From contig JAGDYV010000026.1 of assembly GCA_049116495.1 (NCBI GenBank), positions 1-64,000 on the forward strand: 64,000 nt of DNA, given 5' to 3'. The translations under genes and the position numbers were made by a program. Below are positions 62,459-64,000 of this stretch, in pieces; the first letter of the stretch is position 1, and every line of letters begins with the position of its first letter. The notes below the pieces were generated by a model, which saw only the letters and a program-made list of their open reading frames with translations, was not told the DNA's origin and ran no database searches. Source of the stretch: CAJQQK01 sp049116495 (GTDB lineage Bacteria; Pseudomonadota; Alphaproteobacteria; Rhizobiales; Hyphomicrobiaceae).

Positions 62459-63655
62459 ATGATCAAACGATCCAAGGACGGCTCTCTCGATGAGGAAGAG
62501 AAGCGGGTCGTCAAAGCCCTCCTATCGGAAGGCATGCGAAATCAGGACATACAAGACCTAGTTAATCGGGGCAGAAGGGCCACGATTAATGGCGCTCGTA
62601 TAACTGAAGTTAAGCAGGACGACGATCAAGAAGTCGCCAGAGAAGATGAGGTCGAACTCTTCAAGATCAAGCGGAAGCTATACGATCCTGTTACAGGCCT
62701 CAACGACATTGACCACGAACGCCTGATCCGGTCGCGCGAAGCCATGATGATGGCAGTTCAGATTTTCAACAGCCCTCATCTCAAGTTTAGGACGGAGCAG
62801 TTCGCAGTTTTGGCTATCATTGCCTGGACCTATTTGCTTCACGAATACCACGAGAATGAGCTGAACGAGAGCATCCTTCGAGCCGATGGATTAACCGTGT
62901 CGTTGCAGGATTTGCTCGACCGAAGAACCTCCCCTCTGTCGAAGAACATGAAGAAGAATCTCGCAGCTATGAAGGATATTCGAGATGAGGTAGAGCATCG
63001 GTTATTTGGCAAGTCGGATAATAACTGGTTGGGCTTATTCCAAGCCTGCTGCGTCAACTACGAAAACACAGTCTGCGATTTGTTTGGGAAAGATCTCTCG
63101 CTCCAATCTCACCTGAATTTCGCACTCCAGTTTGCGCGAGTCAGCTTGGCACAAGTCTCAGAAACACAAGAGCTAGCAGTCCCGGCCAACATCCAAACAC
63201 TTGATGCTAGATTGAATGGTACCATCGATGATGTTGATCTCGAAGCTTTAGAGTACAAGTTCCGGGTAGTCTATACTATGGACGGATCGTCCAAGTCTGG
63301 CGCCAACCTAAAGTTCATAAGTCCGGACAGTGACGAAGGGAAAGAAGTCCACAACGTCTTAGTGAAAAACCGCGTGGCAGATGATGTATACCCGTTCAAA
63401 CCAAAGGCGGTAGTTGCTGAGGTTCAGAAAGCCGTTCCCCACTTCACGACACATACCCATCAATTGGCCTGGAAACGGCACAAAGTGCGTCCGAAAAACA
63501 ATGTAAAAAAACCTGATCAAACACAAAAAAAATATTGCATCTATCATTCAGCCCATCGCGACTACACCTACGCACAGGCCTGGATCGACTTACTGATTGA
63601 GACCTATAGCAATGACGAAGAGATGGTAAAGCTGCGGGATGGGAAAAAGCTCTAG
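62459..63655 (+). CDS. DUF3644 domain-containing protein
   Basis: 398 residues. The N-terminal 45 residues look like a small DNA-binding helix set (EEEKRVVKALLSEGMRNQDI). From about 95, SREAMMMAVQIFNSPHLKFR and TEQFAVLAIIAWTYLLHEYH match DUF3644, with KDIRDEVEHRLFG further on. The family occurs in accessory regions, sometimes beside phage-defence or mobile genes, and its function is unknown. The C-terminal part (WKRHKVRPKNNVKKPDQTQK) is basic. Lower GC than the preceding core genes suggests acquisition. Confidence 0.75.
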   Translation: MIKRSKDGSLDEEEKRVVKALLSEGMRNQDIQDLVNRGRRATINGARITEVKQDDDQEVAREDEVELFKIKRKLYDPVTGLNDIDHERLIRSREAMMMAVQIFNSPHLKFRTEQFAVLAIIAWTYLLHEYHENELNESILRADGLTVSLQDLLDRRTSPLSKNMKKNLAAMKDIRDEVEHRLFGKSDNNWLGLFQACCVNYENTVCDLFGKDLSLQSHLNFALQFARVSLAQVSETQELAVPANIQTLDARLNGTIDDVDLEALEYKFRVVYTMDGSSKSGANLKFISPDSDEGKEVHNVLVKNRVADDVYPFKPKAVVAEVQKAVPHFTTHTHQLAWKRHKVRPKNNVKKPDQTQKKYCIYHSAHRDYTYAQAWIDLLIETYSNDEEMVKLRDGKKL

Positions 63656-63755
63656 TTGGAGTGTTTTTGATGCGTCAATCTCTTTGCAACTGACGCCGTA
63701 CCATTGATATGCCCAGTTTTTTGCAAAGTGCTGTGTCAATTGTTGTGGAGGGGGA

Positions 63756-64000
63756 ATGACACTCAATTGGAAGACTGGGACGTGGCGAGTTTGGCTTGGC
63801 CTAAGCGGTGTATGGGTGGCTGGTGCCTGCTTCTTCACTTTTGCGGCTGTATGGGTAGACTGGAATCGGCAGCAGCAATGGGAAAGATTCGAAACAATGG
63901 TGCCGCTTGCGTGCAAGAAGGCAGATCCTAGGGGTACAGAGGGTCCAGATTACCAAACGCTTTGGCACAACAAAAGCAGCAGTGAGCTTCTGGAAGCTGT
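63756..64000 (+). CDS. Small membrane protein, cut by window end
   Basis: The ATG at 63756 follows a strong GGAGGGGGA site. The frame reads MTLNWKTGTWRVWLGLSGVW then VAGACFFTFAAVWVDWNRQQ, one transmembrane helix with a Trp-rich N-terminus, followed by a soluble part with VPLACKKADPRGTEGPDYQT. It stays open to the window edge (81 codons). The family is not recognised. Confidence 0.6.
   Translation, partial: MTLNWKTGTWRVWLGLSGVWVAGACFFTFAAVWVDWNRQQQWERFETMVPLACKKADPRGTEGPDYQTLWHNKSSSELLEA

Noticed and set aside
1..64000. CRISPR array
   Set aside because: No regularly spaced direct repeats and no cas genes were seen.

Overview
The window reads as an alphaproteobacterial chromosome segment. This rests on an NDUFS4-type complex I subunit gene, an MnmD gene, tRNA-Arg genes with an encoded CCA, and the insertion-sequence set (IS66, IS110, IS3, IS1182, IS21). 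There are two compartments. Positions 1 to about 51.8 kb are an accessory region of mixed, moderate GC, full of mobile elements and broken genes, with a 49-N assembly gap at 36.7 kb. From about 52.1 to 62.0 kb the DNA is clearly more GC-rich, densely coding and free of mobile elements, and looks like core genome. The boundary carries a phage-type integrase, a 3' fragment of tRNA-Arg(ACG), an intact tRNA-Arg(UCU) and a 5' fragment of a second UCU-type tRNA.

Positions 1-4.2 kb hold an EEP-family hydrolase, a DUF2235 alpha/beta hydrolase and a membrane-anchored pentapeptide-repeat protein. Positions 4.4-21.7 kb hold the most unusual block, an apparent redox gene cluster. The minus strand encodes a matrixin with a cysteine switch, an animal-type haem peroxidase, a small membrane protein, a large protein of uncertain family (possibly LodA-like) and an FAD oxidoreductase. 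The plus strand encodes a Ycf48/BNR-repeat protein with a FlgD-like Ig tail, a VioB-like ferritin-fold protein, then a group II intron, then a DM13-like protein and two small unknowns. A vanadium-haloperoxidase-like protein closes the block on the minus strand. A degraded paralogue of the small membrane protein lies just beyond it. I infer a peroxide/halide oxidation system. No product is known and this is not proven.

Positions 22.4-44.1 kb are a mobile-element zone. It holds an IS66 copy with perfect 8-bp target duplications, an IS110 element with a candidate bridge-RNA fold, IS3 and IS2-type elements, IS21, IS110 and IS3 scraps, an IS1182 transposase, a resolvase, MobC and ArdC fragments, and a module of an AlpA-like HTH gene followed by two tyrosine recombinases. 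Cargo genes include a second EEP nuclease broken just before its catalytic His, a beta-helix protein and a 736-residue membrane protein of unknown family. Positions 44.6-50.4 kb hold a membrane patatin-like phospholipase, a secreted Cys-rich/TctC-like hybrid, and the remains of a SIR2-HerA anti-phage operon fused tail to tail to a truncated C5 DNA methyltransferase.

The core part (52.1-62 kb) holds the complex I accessory subunit, mnmD divergent from an MnmC-C-terminal-like oxidoreductase, and a run of Baeyer-Villiger monooxygenase, GMC oxidoreductase, zinc alcohol dehydrogenase and MFS transporter genes that look like one catabolic operon for a cyclic or branched ketone/alcohol. A convergent DHA2-family exporter follows. 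The right edge returns to accessory-type sequence with a DUF3644 protein and a small membrane protein cut by the window end.
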